A stretch of 64,000 bases of DNA. Source: Allomyces arbusculus (lineage: Eukaryota > Blastocladiomycota > Blastocladiomycetes > Blastocladiales > Blastocladiaceae). Under the pieces are notes generated by a model. The model did no database searches, was not told the origin of the DNA, and saw only the letters and a list, made by a program, of their open reading frames with translations. The stretch covers positions 1-64,000 of the forward strand of contig JADHYV010000072.1 in the NCBI GenBank assembly GCA_027604705.1. The letters are read 5' to 3'. Numbering within the stretch: position 1 is the first letter of the stretch; every line of letters starts with the position of its first letter. Of this stretch, positions 45,029 through 55,502 are shown in pieces. The translations under genes and the position numbers were made by a program.

Positions 45029-46583
45029 ATGAACGAGACCAACGACGCACCCACGCTCTACCAAATCCTCGAGGCCGACCGCGACGTCTCGCCCACCGAG
45101 CTCAAGCGCGCCTACCGCAAGCTCGCCCTCAAGTACCACCCGGACAAGAATCCGGGTAACGAGGACCGTGTAGGTGCTTCTCTGCGTGCAGCCATGCACG
45201 CCTGAAAAACGTGCCTGACCAGCGACTGACGCGGTTCTCTGCGGTTAGTTTCGCGACATCCAGCACGCCTATAATGTGCTCTCGGACGAAAAAAAGCGCT
45301 CTGTCTACGACCAGTGCGTTTCTTGTGCCTTGGCAGCCTGCGGCTTGGCACCCGCCTCTCCACTGCAACGCCTGACCTGACCCACTCGGTCATTCTGTAG
45401 GTACGGCGAAATGGGCCTAGAAATGATGGAAAAAATGCCCTGGATTGACGCCGAGGTCTACCGCCGCGTTGGATCGCTCTCCATGCTGCTCGCGCTCGCC
45501 GTGGTCATCATCATCGCGCAGTTTGCCTTTCTCTGCGTGCGCGTCGATGGTAAAGTTGACTGGAACTGGAACTTGGTCTTTATCCCGGCCTACCTCGTCT
45601 TGGCCGTTGTTGGGGCCCTCTCCTTATTCGCCACGCTCACGGCCACGGCCGACGAGGACGACGAAGACCGCGACGAGGAGGTGGGCGATGACCACAGCCG
45701 CGACGGCCATAGCATGAAGCCGCGCAAGGCCCCGCTCCTGTCCAAGCTGCTCGCGCTCGTGTTCACGGCCGCGCTCATCACGGCCGTGGTCCTGATCCCG
45801 CAGGCCATTGAGGGCTACGTGCCCGTCTGGTCAATTGCGATCCCGTATGCCATTCTCGAACTCTACCCGCTCGTCACGAAAACCGTGCGCCTCGTCATTG
45901 GGTGGCCCGACGCTGAGACGCCCAAATTGGCCAAATTGCAGCTCGTGGCCGACACTTACCTCGACCAACTCTGGCGCATTCTCCAAATCGGGCTGATTCT
46001 GGCGCGCGCGCAAGGATCACTCGACGCGTCGTGGCCTGTCGTGTTCATTCCGACGTACTTGGGCTCGCTCTCGGGCATCTTCACGTTGGTCGGCATGTAC
46101 CGCGCCATGAAGTCGCCGACCCCACTCGAAAACAAGCCGACGCTCGGGTCCCTGATTGGCGCGACGATTGCGCACCTGTTTGGCTACGTCTTGCTCTACG
46201 GCATGGTTGCGCTGATTGTTATCAAGCTCGAGTACGGGACCGTCTCGCTGGCCGTGGCCATTGTGCCCGTCTGGATTGTGCTGATCCTGCTCGCGTGCCT
46301 GTTTGGCTGCTGTATCCCGTGCGCGACGTCAATTGGCGGGATCGACATGGAGGACGGGACGCGGCGCGCAAGTGGACCGATTGCCGTGAACCGGCGCATC
46401 GAGTTCCGGCCGCCAAGCTCCCTGGCCGGGTCGTCGACGGCGATTGGCGGCGGTGGTGGGTCGCCCGCGTCGTCCGCTGCGTCGTCGTCATCACCGGCAG
46501 CTGCTGCGGCTGCTTCTTCATCGAGCAAGCCTAAGGCAAGAGGCAAGTCGGACATGACTGAGGCCTTGCTGCCGATGTCCTAG
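45029..46583 (+). CDS. DnaJ-domain protein fused to TMEM185-like membrane domain
   Basis: Probable membrane-anchored Hsp40 co-chaperone. Model: 45029-45169, 45249-45313 and 45401-46583, 462 residues. The J domain occupies about residues 8-75, with helix [16 protein letters not shown] at 37-39, and [20 protein letters not shown] built from three exons in phase. There is no Gly/Phe region or zinc finger. Instead at least seven hydrophobic segments follow. The first (about 90-115) is trailed by [13 protein letters not shown], and [13 protein letters not shown] is a second such block. This W-x-x-VFIP pattern resembles TMEM185-type membrane domains. A cytosolic acidic loop ([11 protein letters not shown]) and a Ser/Ala/Gly-rich tail complete it. 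The topology and the fold name are inferences; the J domain is certain. Confidence 0.82.
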
Positions 46584-47148
46584 GCGGCGACGACGACTCT
46601 TGTTCCTTTTTTGATTTTTTGATTTTGCTGTCTTATTGGAAGTGCCCCCACCTACCACCACTGCTTTCCTCGTGTTTCTATTCATCTCGCCAGGGCCCGA
46701 CCTGACTTTGCACGCGCGCGACCACCTCGCCCGTGCTGTCGCCTGGCGAGGTTGCTCCTTTCGACCCTATCTATCTGAGACGACGCCCACTTATGTTTAT
46801 TTTTCCCTCATGCCCTCTCTCGAACGATCTTTTGCCATGGAATGGAAAACCGTTTGTGTTCCAGCGTGCGGCTCGCTGGGTTTGGTTTTCTGGCCATCAT
46901 CTTGGGGGATCAGGCGGCAAGCAGAACTAGCGACAGACCGACCGTCTCAGAAGTCTGCACCAACACTGTTGTCGACGGCTCCGACTGGCCCGCCGCGCTT
47001 CGTCAAAAACAATTCGACCACACGTTGCCAGCACCCACGACTTGCTGCAGTCCCTCCGCGCTGCCATTGACCAGAGCTGCACCGCACCGCACCGCGACCC
47101 GACCCGGCCCGCCAAGATCCGCCAGGCCCGAACCGCCCCGCAACCACC
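46584..47148. other. Intergenic, DnaJ gene to condensin gene
   Basis: 565 bases between two plus-strand genes. T-rich just after the DnaJ stop (46600-46640), consistent with 3' processing. C/A-rich before 47148. No gene seen. Confidence 0.45.
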
Positions 47149-50029
47149 ATGGTCGGCTACGCCACGCCGCGCAGCCGGCTCTCGCACGACCCGGCCGCGA
47201 CCGCGGCGGCCACGGCCATTGCGAGCCCCTCGGCCGCCTTGGCCATGTCGCGGCGCCGGTCGATGCGCGGTCGCGTCTCGCGCGGCCACGAACCGTTGGC
47301 CGCCCAGTTGCAGCCGCAGGCGTTGGCGGCCAATATCGGCCGCACGCCCGAGGAGATTTCGGCGTCGTACGAGCAGTGGATGAAGTTGGCGGCCGACAAC
47401 GTGGGTGCTCTGCTCCTCGTCCTGGCGGCGGCGTGAACGTTCCGAGCTGATCATCCATGGCGCGGCTATGTAGAAAATCAACGTGGCCAACAGCTGGACG
47501 CTCGGGCTCATCGACTACTTTGCCGACATGACGATTTTGCGCGAGCACGGCGCCATCAACTTCCAAAAGGCCTCATGCACGCTCGACGGGTGTGTCAAGA
47601 TTTACACGACGCGTGTCGACTCGGTGGCCACCGAAACGGAAAAGCTTGTGAGCGGCCTCAATGACTCGAGTACGTTGGGTGTTTGGGGTGGGGGGGGGGG
47701 GGGGGGATCAAATTCGGTCTTAGGCGGGAAGACTGACGGGGCTTTTGGACGTGAACACAGAGCAAACGGCGGTCGCTTCCCGCGCGGCCCGTAACCGCAA
47801 CGACGACGACGATGACGACGACGGCGACGGCACGCACGAGCCCGAAGGCGAGGTCGTGGAGCGGCGCAAGCGCACGCGCAAGGTACCTTCCGCTCCTCTT
47901 CTCACATTCCCTATTCACCGCTCAGACCTCACGATCCCGTCCTTGATTTTCTCGTAGGCCAACACTAAGACGCTCGAAAAGGACTTCAGCGCCATTACGA
48001 CCAAAAAATACGACCTCGAGTTCATGGTCGACCCGCTCTTCCGCAAGACTTGTGCCGAGTTTGACGAGGGTGGCGCCAAGGCGCTGCTCTTCAACCGGCT
48101 TGACGTGTTTGGCGAGGGCCTGATTGCGTTTGACGCGAGCGATATGCGCATCGACGAGGTAGCGGGTGCCGCCGGCGCTGCGGCGGGCGAGGAGTCCGGC
48201 GAAGACCGCATGGACGTGGACGGCGAAGAGGAGGAGGGGGCGGCAATGGTCGATATCTCGTCATGGTCGCGTACGTTACTTTGCCCGTGGCCGCGCACCC
48301 GTACGCAAAGAGACTGATCCGAAGCTTCTTCCCATGGTAGACGTGTTCGGATGCACCCCGCAGGACCTGCAGGCCAAGACCATTTGCCCATCGCTCGACC
48401 AGTTCGTCTTCACCGACGATGTGCGCAACTACGAGTCGCTCATGCAGAACCTGCAGCTCGACTTGCTCGACGACAAGGAGCTCGAAGAAGACGTGGTCGT
48501 CGCACCCACGGGCGCGACCGACGACTACGTTCCCATTCAAATGCCCGCGCTCGAATACGACTACGACGACTATGACGACGACGGCGCCGGGATAGGCGGG
48601 ATCGACTTCCCGTCCGACTCGGATCCGCCCGCCGGCCCTGCAGACAAAGGCGTCGGTGCCAACGGCAGTGGACCCGCTCCCGCCGACGCCGACGCGGACG
48701 CCGACGAGCCACCGCAACACGTCGACCAAGGGCTCGACCAACTCTTACTCCTCCCCGTGCCACGCGCCTCGTCGGACCCAGTTCTTGCCGCTGCGAACCG
48801 GCCCGCGCGCGCGACCCGCACGGCACGTCCGCGTCCGGAACCCGTCTATTTCGACTTTGCCACCATGGAGCCCGTCAACGTCGAAACGCTCTTTGCTCCG
48901 GGCGGCGCATCGATCAATTTACCGCGCACCACCGAGGACCGTCCCGCACACAAGCACCAAATCGTCGTGAAGGACGTGTTCAACCCCGCGCACCTCGCGC
49001 GGCTGTTTATCAAGCCACATTTCACGCTGGCGCCGCCGGCGCACGTGCAGCAAGTACGGAGCCGGCGGTCCGTCCGCGGGAACGCCGGTGGTGGGGACCC
49101 GATTGACGTGTATGGCGCGGGGCCCGCGGGCGAGTTTGCGGCGATGATGGCGGCGTTGACGGCGCCGCCGGACCGGCCGGTCGAGGCGCCGGTCGAGGAG
49201 GAGGATGATGATACGGGGATTGCGGTGAATGAGGCCGCGGATGCGGCAGGGGCCGCCGAGTTTGGGTTTGAGGCGCCCGTGCCGGATGCGATGGATGATG
49301 ATGATGATGATGAGGATATGGTTGGGTTTGTTCCGGCCGACGACATGCCAGGTACGTATCACTTCCCGCTCGTTTCTCTGGTCGTTGAGCGATGGCCACT
49401 GACATGGTTGCGGTTCGCTTGTAGTAGCGATGCCTGACTTGCCCCCCGTCGACTTTGCGGCGTACCCGCCGCCACCGCCCATGCCGCCGATGGACGACGA
49501 CGGCGATTTCCCGATGCCCCCGATGCCGCAGGCCCCGGCAGCAGTTCCCGGTCCGTTCGACATTGTTCCTCCACCAGCATCGACGCAGTCCGCGGCCGCG
49601 GCGCTGATGCCATCGACCTCGGCAATCCGGCAACGACTGGTTCTCAACTACGCCAAGCGCGCCAAGCGCGTCGACGTAAAGCGGCTCAAGGAGACCATGT
49701 GGCGCAAGATCCGGTCGCGGCACTCCCTGGCGCGGGCGAACGCGGCGCGCGCGCACCCCACGGCCACCGCCGAGGACGAGCCGGCACAACACCAGCAGCA
49801 GGACGACGCGCAGACCGACCCGGCACTGCACTTGAAGTCGGTCGTGGCCGCGCTCGCCGACGACTACTCGGCCGACAAGATCAAGGATATTTCGGTGCCG
49901 TTTTGCTTTATCTGCCTGCTGCATCTCGCCAACGAGAAGAATTTGCGGCTCGAGAGTGCGATGGCCATGGACGATGTGGTCGTGTTACCGGGGGACGAGG
50001 TGGGCTCGGGTGCGGCGGCGTCATTGTGA
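47149..50029 (+). CDS. BRN1: Condensin complex non-SMC subunit (Barren/CAP-H)
   Basis: Kleisin subunit that bridges the Smc2-Smc4 heads of condensin during mitotic chromosome compaction. Model: 47149-47400, 47474-47669, 47761-47882, 47958-48270, 48341-49351 and 49428-50029, 831 residues. The N-terminal region has WMKLAADNKINVANSW (across intron 1) and FQKASCTLDGCVKIYT, followed by RVDSVATETEKLVSGL, all hallmark Barren sequences. Next come NTKTLEKDF, LEFMVDPLFRKTCAEFDEGG and TICPSLDQFVF. Acidic stretches and a Pro-rich segment precede the C-terminal winged-helix part (KRVDVKRLKETMWRKI). The last block, ISVPFCFICLLHLANEKNLRL, matches the conserved C-terminus. Intron 2 contains a 17-base G run. 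Donors are mainly GTACGT and all phases agree. Confidence 0.93.
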
Positions 50030-50527
50030 GCGCGGGCGCGCGGGACTGATTCCGAGGTGGAGCCGTGCGGGCGTGGGTATTTATTTGAAATGGATTTGGT
50101 TGTGTCTTGTCTGGCCAGCAGCACCCCCAGGAAGCAGGCGTGACCGCGCGGGGACGCAACAGCCGCCGAAATCATGCTGCTCCTCCTCGGCACCCTCCCG
50201 CACCTCACCGCGTGTCGTCTTTACATCCTGCAAGCAACGGCACCATGAGCAACTTAGTCGCAAAACAATGTGGGACGCGTCCGATGCTTGGGTCAAGACC
50301 CCGCAACCGGCAACCGGCTGCAAGCATGCGCGCCGCTGCTGCTGGCGTTTGATGGTCAACGACCAAACACGGCGTCAACCATTGGAGAAATGATCAGCGC
50401 AAGTTGGGCCTTGATCGGCGACGGGCCAGCTGGCCAGTCTCCAGGCAGCAGCGAGCCGCGCGCACAGATAACCTGCGCTCCTGCCGCACCGTTCAGAGCC
50501 CATTGCCGTCGCTGACGTCGTCTGCAC
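50030..50527. other. Intergenic, condensin to katanin gene
   Basis: 498 bases between two plus-strand genes; must contain the BRN1 3' end and the katanin promoter. No motif seen. Confidence 0.45.
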
Positions 50528-53513
50528 ATGCGACTTCTAGACGAATTCGCCGCGCACGCGTCGGCCGTGACGTGCCTGCGCGTGGGCCCAAAGAATGGCA
50601 ACATCTTGGTCACGGGTGGCGAGGACCGCCGAGTGCACCTTTGGGCGATTGGCCATGCCGACCCGATCCTGGTGAGTGATCTATCTCGCGTTTGCGTCGA
50701 CGTGGTTGACCATGGGCGGGTAGGATCGCTCACTCAAGCGTCTCGACCATGTAGGCCCTCGTCGGGCACACGACGCCCGTCCAGTGCGTCGCGATTGACC
50801 AGCCCGAGCAGCTGGTCGTGGCCGGGTCGACATCGGGCACGCTCAAGCTGTGGGATCTGCAGCAAGGGAAAGGTGCTCTGCTCTGGCGCCGGATCCGCTG
50901 GTTTATGGAACTGGTCTAACCATTGCGCGGATCTCATTTTAGCCATTCGCACGCTCATGGGCCACCGCGCTGCCGTGACCGCTGTCGAGTTCCACCCCTT
51001 TGGCGACTTCTTCGCGTCGGCCTCGGCCGACCACTCGGTCAAGATCTGGGACGTCAAGCGTAAAGGCTGCATCCTGACGTTCCACCACACCAATGTCGAC
51101 GTCTTACGGTTCAGTCCCGACGGGAAATGGATCTTGACGAGCGCGTCCACGGGTCCGCCGGACGTGCGGCTCTGGGACCTGAACGGCGGCCGCCTGGTCC
51201 ACCAATTCGCGCACGACGCGCCCGTCGTTCAAATCACGTTCCACCCGCGGGAACTCGTCATGGCGACCGTCACGGCCACGGGCGTCATGAGTTTCTGGGA
51301 CATGGACACTTTCCAGCGCATTTCGTGCACATCTGATCTCCCACCGGACGCGCCGCTCGCGCCGGGCACGCTCATGGTGTTTAGCGAGGACGGCGCCGTG
51401 GCGCTCGCGCTGGCGCCGGGCCACGTGACGGTCTGGGAATGGGAGCCGGTTCGGCTTGTGGACGCCGTCGCAGTACCGTACCTGACGGTGATTGACGACG
51501 CGGTCCTGGCGCCGTCGGGCACGCACTTGGTTGTGGTCGCGCACGTCGACTCATTTGTGCAAGTGTTTCAGCTCAACGTTACGCACTTGCGCCCATTCCG
51601 GTCGTTGACGGCATCTGCATCGGCTTCGAGTGCAACGGCGGGCTCGCCTGGTCTGGCCAGTTCGTCGACGGGGTCGGCACTGTCCATGTCGACGGCGCGG
51701 TCCAACTCGTTCTCGCAACTACCGCCGCTCCCACCAATTTCACCGCCGGCCGCTGCCGCCCACGCGGCTTATTTGGGATCGCGGCCGACGTCATCTAGTC
51801 AGCAATACCCCGCCGCGACTGTGGGCGGAGTCACCGGCGGTGGTGTGCCGCTGGCGGCGGTTGGGACCCACGCGGGCCTCCCCGTGACTGCGTCGTTCTC
51901 GTCACTCGACCAAACGATCAAGCCGACAGTCGTGTCCACGGGCATGCACGCGAGCGCCGCGCCGACGCCGTTCAGGCGCGATCGAACGGTGACGGCGGAG
52001 CGAGGAGCGGTCGTGGCGCCGCCCGTGGGCGATTCAGTGGGTTCGGAAGTGCCGCACGAGCACGCATCCGTCACCGCACCCGCCGCGCCCGCCGATCTGC
52101 CGCGGACCGTGGCCTCGAGCCCGGCACCGGCACCTGTCGCGCCCACGACGATCCCGACGTCGGCGAGCGTGCCGCTCCCGCCACCGACTGGTTCTGGCCC
52201 GGGTCTCGCGACGGCCGGCGCGCCGCAGATCAGTGCCGAGCTCATGTCGCTGCTGTCGGCGGCCATGGCTGGGATGCAGGCACATGCCGTGCTCGCGAGT
52301 GGGATGGTCGCGCCCGCTCAACCAGTACCTGTCGTCTCCACGGACGCGACTGGTGGCACGACGCCGGGTGGATTTGCGTCGCCCAAGCTGAAGCGTGCCG
52401 ATACACCGTCACCGCCGGGCAAGGGCGCGCTGAGAGTCGAGGTCGCGACGAGTCCCGTCGGTGCAGGCGGGCCAGCATCAGCCGGGACGCAGGTGACGCC
52501 GAGTCTCGCGGGGCCGCCGTCCAAGGAGGGTACGCGTGCCGACGTGTTGTGGTTGCTTCTGCCGCGTTTGCCCTGCATCACTGACGTCGCGTGATCGCGT
52601 TCCCGGCAGATGCCGCGGCCGGCCACACGCCTGCAGAGCCCGCTGCGCCCACCGTCCTGCCATCGACGGCACCGCCCGCTGCGACCGCACCGAGCACCAA
52701 CAGCAACCCCTTTATAGCGACCTGCGGAACCGCGCCGCTGCACCTGGACCTGACCAGCTTCGCGCGCGGGATCACGGCCATCACGTCTGGCGACGCGATC
52801 AGTCCCACGGGCACGGGCGTGCTCGCGCCCGAACAGCTCTCGGCCGCACACGGTGCCGTCGCCGGCATGCTTTCGCAGCGTCTGCGGCACTTGCGCCACG
52901 TGCGTGCGCGTTGGACGACGTCGGGCCGCCCCATGCCGGCGCTCGAGTACGCGGCGCACGTGGCGAGTCCTTCCGTGTATGTGGACGTGCTTAAGGCGCT
53001 TCGGATGCAGCCGCGCGTGTATTCGCTGGACGTGTGCGTGAAAGTGTTGCCGTGGGTGGCCGAACTCATGTTTCAGCCGTACGAGGAGTACGTACTTGGT
53101 TTGCCGCATAAATTTTGGAGATTGAACGCTGACGCTGACATGGTCGTCCCCCTTTCGCCGTCCAGTTACCTGATGGTCGCATGCACGACGGTCAAGCTCG
53201 TGCTCACCAATTTCGCACAACTGATTCTTGACACGTTGTCGGCGTTCCCGGCACGGGGTGCGGGGCTCGACTTGACGCGCGAGGAGCGGTACGTTTGTTC
53301 TTGGTGGTCGTGGCAATGCATTGATTCCAGCTGCTGCGTCTCTCCAGCTGACAGATGACCACGCGGCCCCCCCGTAGCGCCGACAAGTGCCGCCGGTGCA
53401 AGACGGAGCTGCTGCAAATTAAGCAGATCTGCCATGAGCTGGCTTCGGCGCCCGGGCAGGCTGGTGCGACGATTCGCGACACGCTCGCGGCGTTCCCGGC
53501 GGGGCTTGTGTAG
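50528..53513 (+). CDS. KATNB1: Katanin p80 regulatory subunit
   Basis: Targets and regulates the microtubule-severing AAA ATPase katanin p60. Model: 50528-50671, 50755-50872, 50943-52529, 52610-53288 and 53378-53513, 887 residues. Six WD40 repeats fill about residues 1-300, beginning LLDEFAAHASAVTCLRVG, then TGGEDRRVHLWAIGH, AGSTSGTLKLWDL and HPFGDFFASASADHSVKIWD. They match katanin p80 closely. A long Ala/Ser/Pro/Thr-rich linker (about 340-700) follows. The C-terminal con80 domain runs from LDLTSFARGI to the end, with PWVAELMFQPYEEYV and, restored across the last intron, DLTREERADKC. Con80 binds p60. This gene is characteristic of organisms that build cilia or flagella. Phases agree at all four introns; intron 2 has a CTAAC branch site. 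Confidence 0.93.
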
Positions 53514-53516
53514 ACC

Positions 53517-53551
<35 letters not shown>

Positions 53552-53574
53552 CAGCAGCAGCAGCAGTGCGTAAA
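53514..53574. repeat. Trinucleotide run after katanin stop
   Basis: About eleven GGC triplets (53518-53552) followed by several AGC triplets, directly after the katanin p80 stop and probably in its 3' untranslated region. Could form stable hairpins and vary in length. Confidence 0.7.
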
Positions 53575-55502
53575 TACGTGGGACGAGGACGGCGAGTGGG
53601 ACTGATGGCCCGATGGTTGTGATGGCTGCAGGGAGGGGCTGCGGTCTGGTGATGGATGAGACGCGCACGGGGCGTCGATGCAACAAGGGCGACTGTTCAC
53701 GTTCTCGAACAGTGAGGCGGGCGCGCGATTACTGCGCATGCGTTCCACGTTCCGAGCGTTGCGCCGTGGCGGTCCTCGGAATCGACTCGCGGCGAGGCGC
53801 GACAAGAGGTGCCGCGAATCGACGGCAGCGAGGGCCCAGGCCCCGACTGGTGACGTGCGCTTGGGCTGGCCTGTCGGGCTTGCGCTGCGGTGAGTGGGTC
53901 AGGGGCACTTCAGTGGCGTGCCGCGCTGCAACTTTGTTGATTATTCGCGGTGGTTGCCTTCGCCTTCTTCGTGGCCATCGCCTCGCGGCGGGCAGAGAGA
54001 ACAAGGGCAAACGGCCTGCGCGAGGCACTTGAGGCAAGCCTGCGCCCACCTCCGAGCGGCCGACGGGGGCGCTCTGCAACAACGACCACAACAAGGCGCC
54101 GCCTCCCCAGAGCGCGCACGGGTTGGACTGAAAGCGGATTTGCCCGCGATGGTGGTGCTGGTCATGACTCCTGGCGCGTGCACACTCGCCTTGGTTTGTG
54201 CACACATGCAGAAGAACAATGGAGGCGCGAGCACGGTCGTCCGCACCATGATGCGGAGCGTCTCGTTTTCGCCGACTCCACCGATGCTTCATTCACGCCC
54301 GCGGGACGTGGGAAGGCCGCTGCGAGCTGCGCGCACACGCGCGCGCGAGCGAGCGCGCGTGGTTCGTACTGACGTATGGATCTGCATGTCCGCGTGCGTG
54401 GGGGCGGGGCAGGTCGCACAGGGGGTGACGGGGACGCGCCACGGCCGGGGCCGCGTGGTGCCACTGCAGTGGTTCGGCCATGGGGCATTTCATGGCGCAG
54501 CTGGGCCGCACGCAAGTGGACCACAGAGCCAACGATACCCGCGGCCACGACCGCATCCACATCCAAGTTGGAAACGATGAGCGATGGTGATGGCAGTGCG
54601 TGGTGATCGCGGTTTGGCATGCCATGCCCAAGACTGATGAAATGCTGGACAAGGGCAGGGAGCGGCACCCGAGCGGCCGCCGGGACAGCAACGCACACCT
54701 CCATCGGCGCCCCCGCCTCGCGGCCGCCGTGATCGTGGCCCGCCTGGGGCACACGCGCGGTGCACGGGAGGGCCGGGCCGTGGAGCGGGTTGGCGCGGGC
54801 GGGCCACCGCTGGCGTGCCGCGGGCGGTGTAGCGGTGCGCGGCCAAGGGGAGCGGCCAGCAGTGCGGGCAGGCGTGCCCGCGGTGGTCCCGCGCGCGGCC
54901 GTGTTTTGGCGCGGGTTGTGGGTGCGGGGATGCGTGCACCGCGCGCACGAGCGTGCGCATCCTCAGTTCTGCTCCCCGTAGGCCCTCGCCGGGGCGGGCC
55001 GGGCACGACGGCGCTTGAACGGGCGGGCTGGCAGCGCGGGCAGGGCGGCCGGCGGGGGCGGGAGGACGGGATGAAGCCAAGTCGGGTGGCCGGGTGGACG
55101 GTGTCTTCGGTGGTCCTTGGTGCCTGTGCGCTCGGCTTGCCCTGCGCGCCTTGGCCGTGCGCGTATAAAGCGCGCGCCGTCCCCCCGCCGCTCCGGGTCC
55201 TGGTGCGCCCCTCGTCTTCGTCGTCGAGCTGCTGTCGTCTCTCGCCGCCGTGGACGCTGTCGCCGGCAAACTCGTCGTCGCCGTCGTTCTCGTTCTCGCT
55301 CGCGCGGCCCTCGCCTCGACCGCACCGTGCGGCCCGCTCGCCGCCAGACGGGCGCCCGATCGCGTCTGCCCCCGCCACGCCGCGTGTCATCCGCGGCCAC
55401 CACCATCGCCTGCGAACCCCAACCGAACACGCCAAGTCGACGAACCGACCAACTTTTTCCATCGCCACGATCTCCGCCGCCACCACCGGCCCTGCCGCCA
55501 CC
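53575..55502. other. Intergenic, katanin to HHCC-module gene
   Basis: 1.9 kb without a supported gene. Long Arg- and Pro-rich frames run on both strands (for example antisense 54963-56795), but they are composition artefacts. The right end holds the promoter and leader of the next gene. Confidence 0.5.
55164..55170 (+). promoter_or_regulatory. TATA box, HHCC-module gene
   Basis: TATAAAG in a strongly GC-rich context, 333 bases upstream of the ATG at 55503. The intervening sequence is C-rich, like other leaders here. Confidence 0.4.

Noticed and set aside
50528-52594. 688-codon continuous frame for katanin p80
   Set aside because: The frame leaves the WD40 sequence between about 50672 and 50942; the correct second repeat is in another frame, bounded by introns whose lengths sum to a multiple of three.
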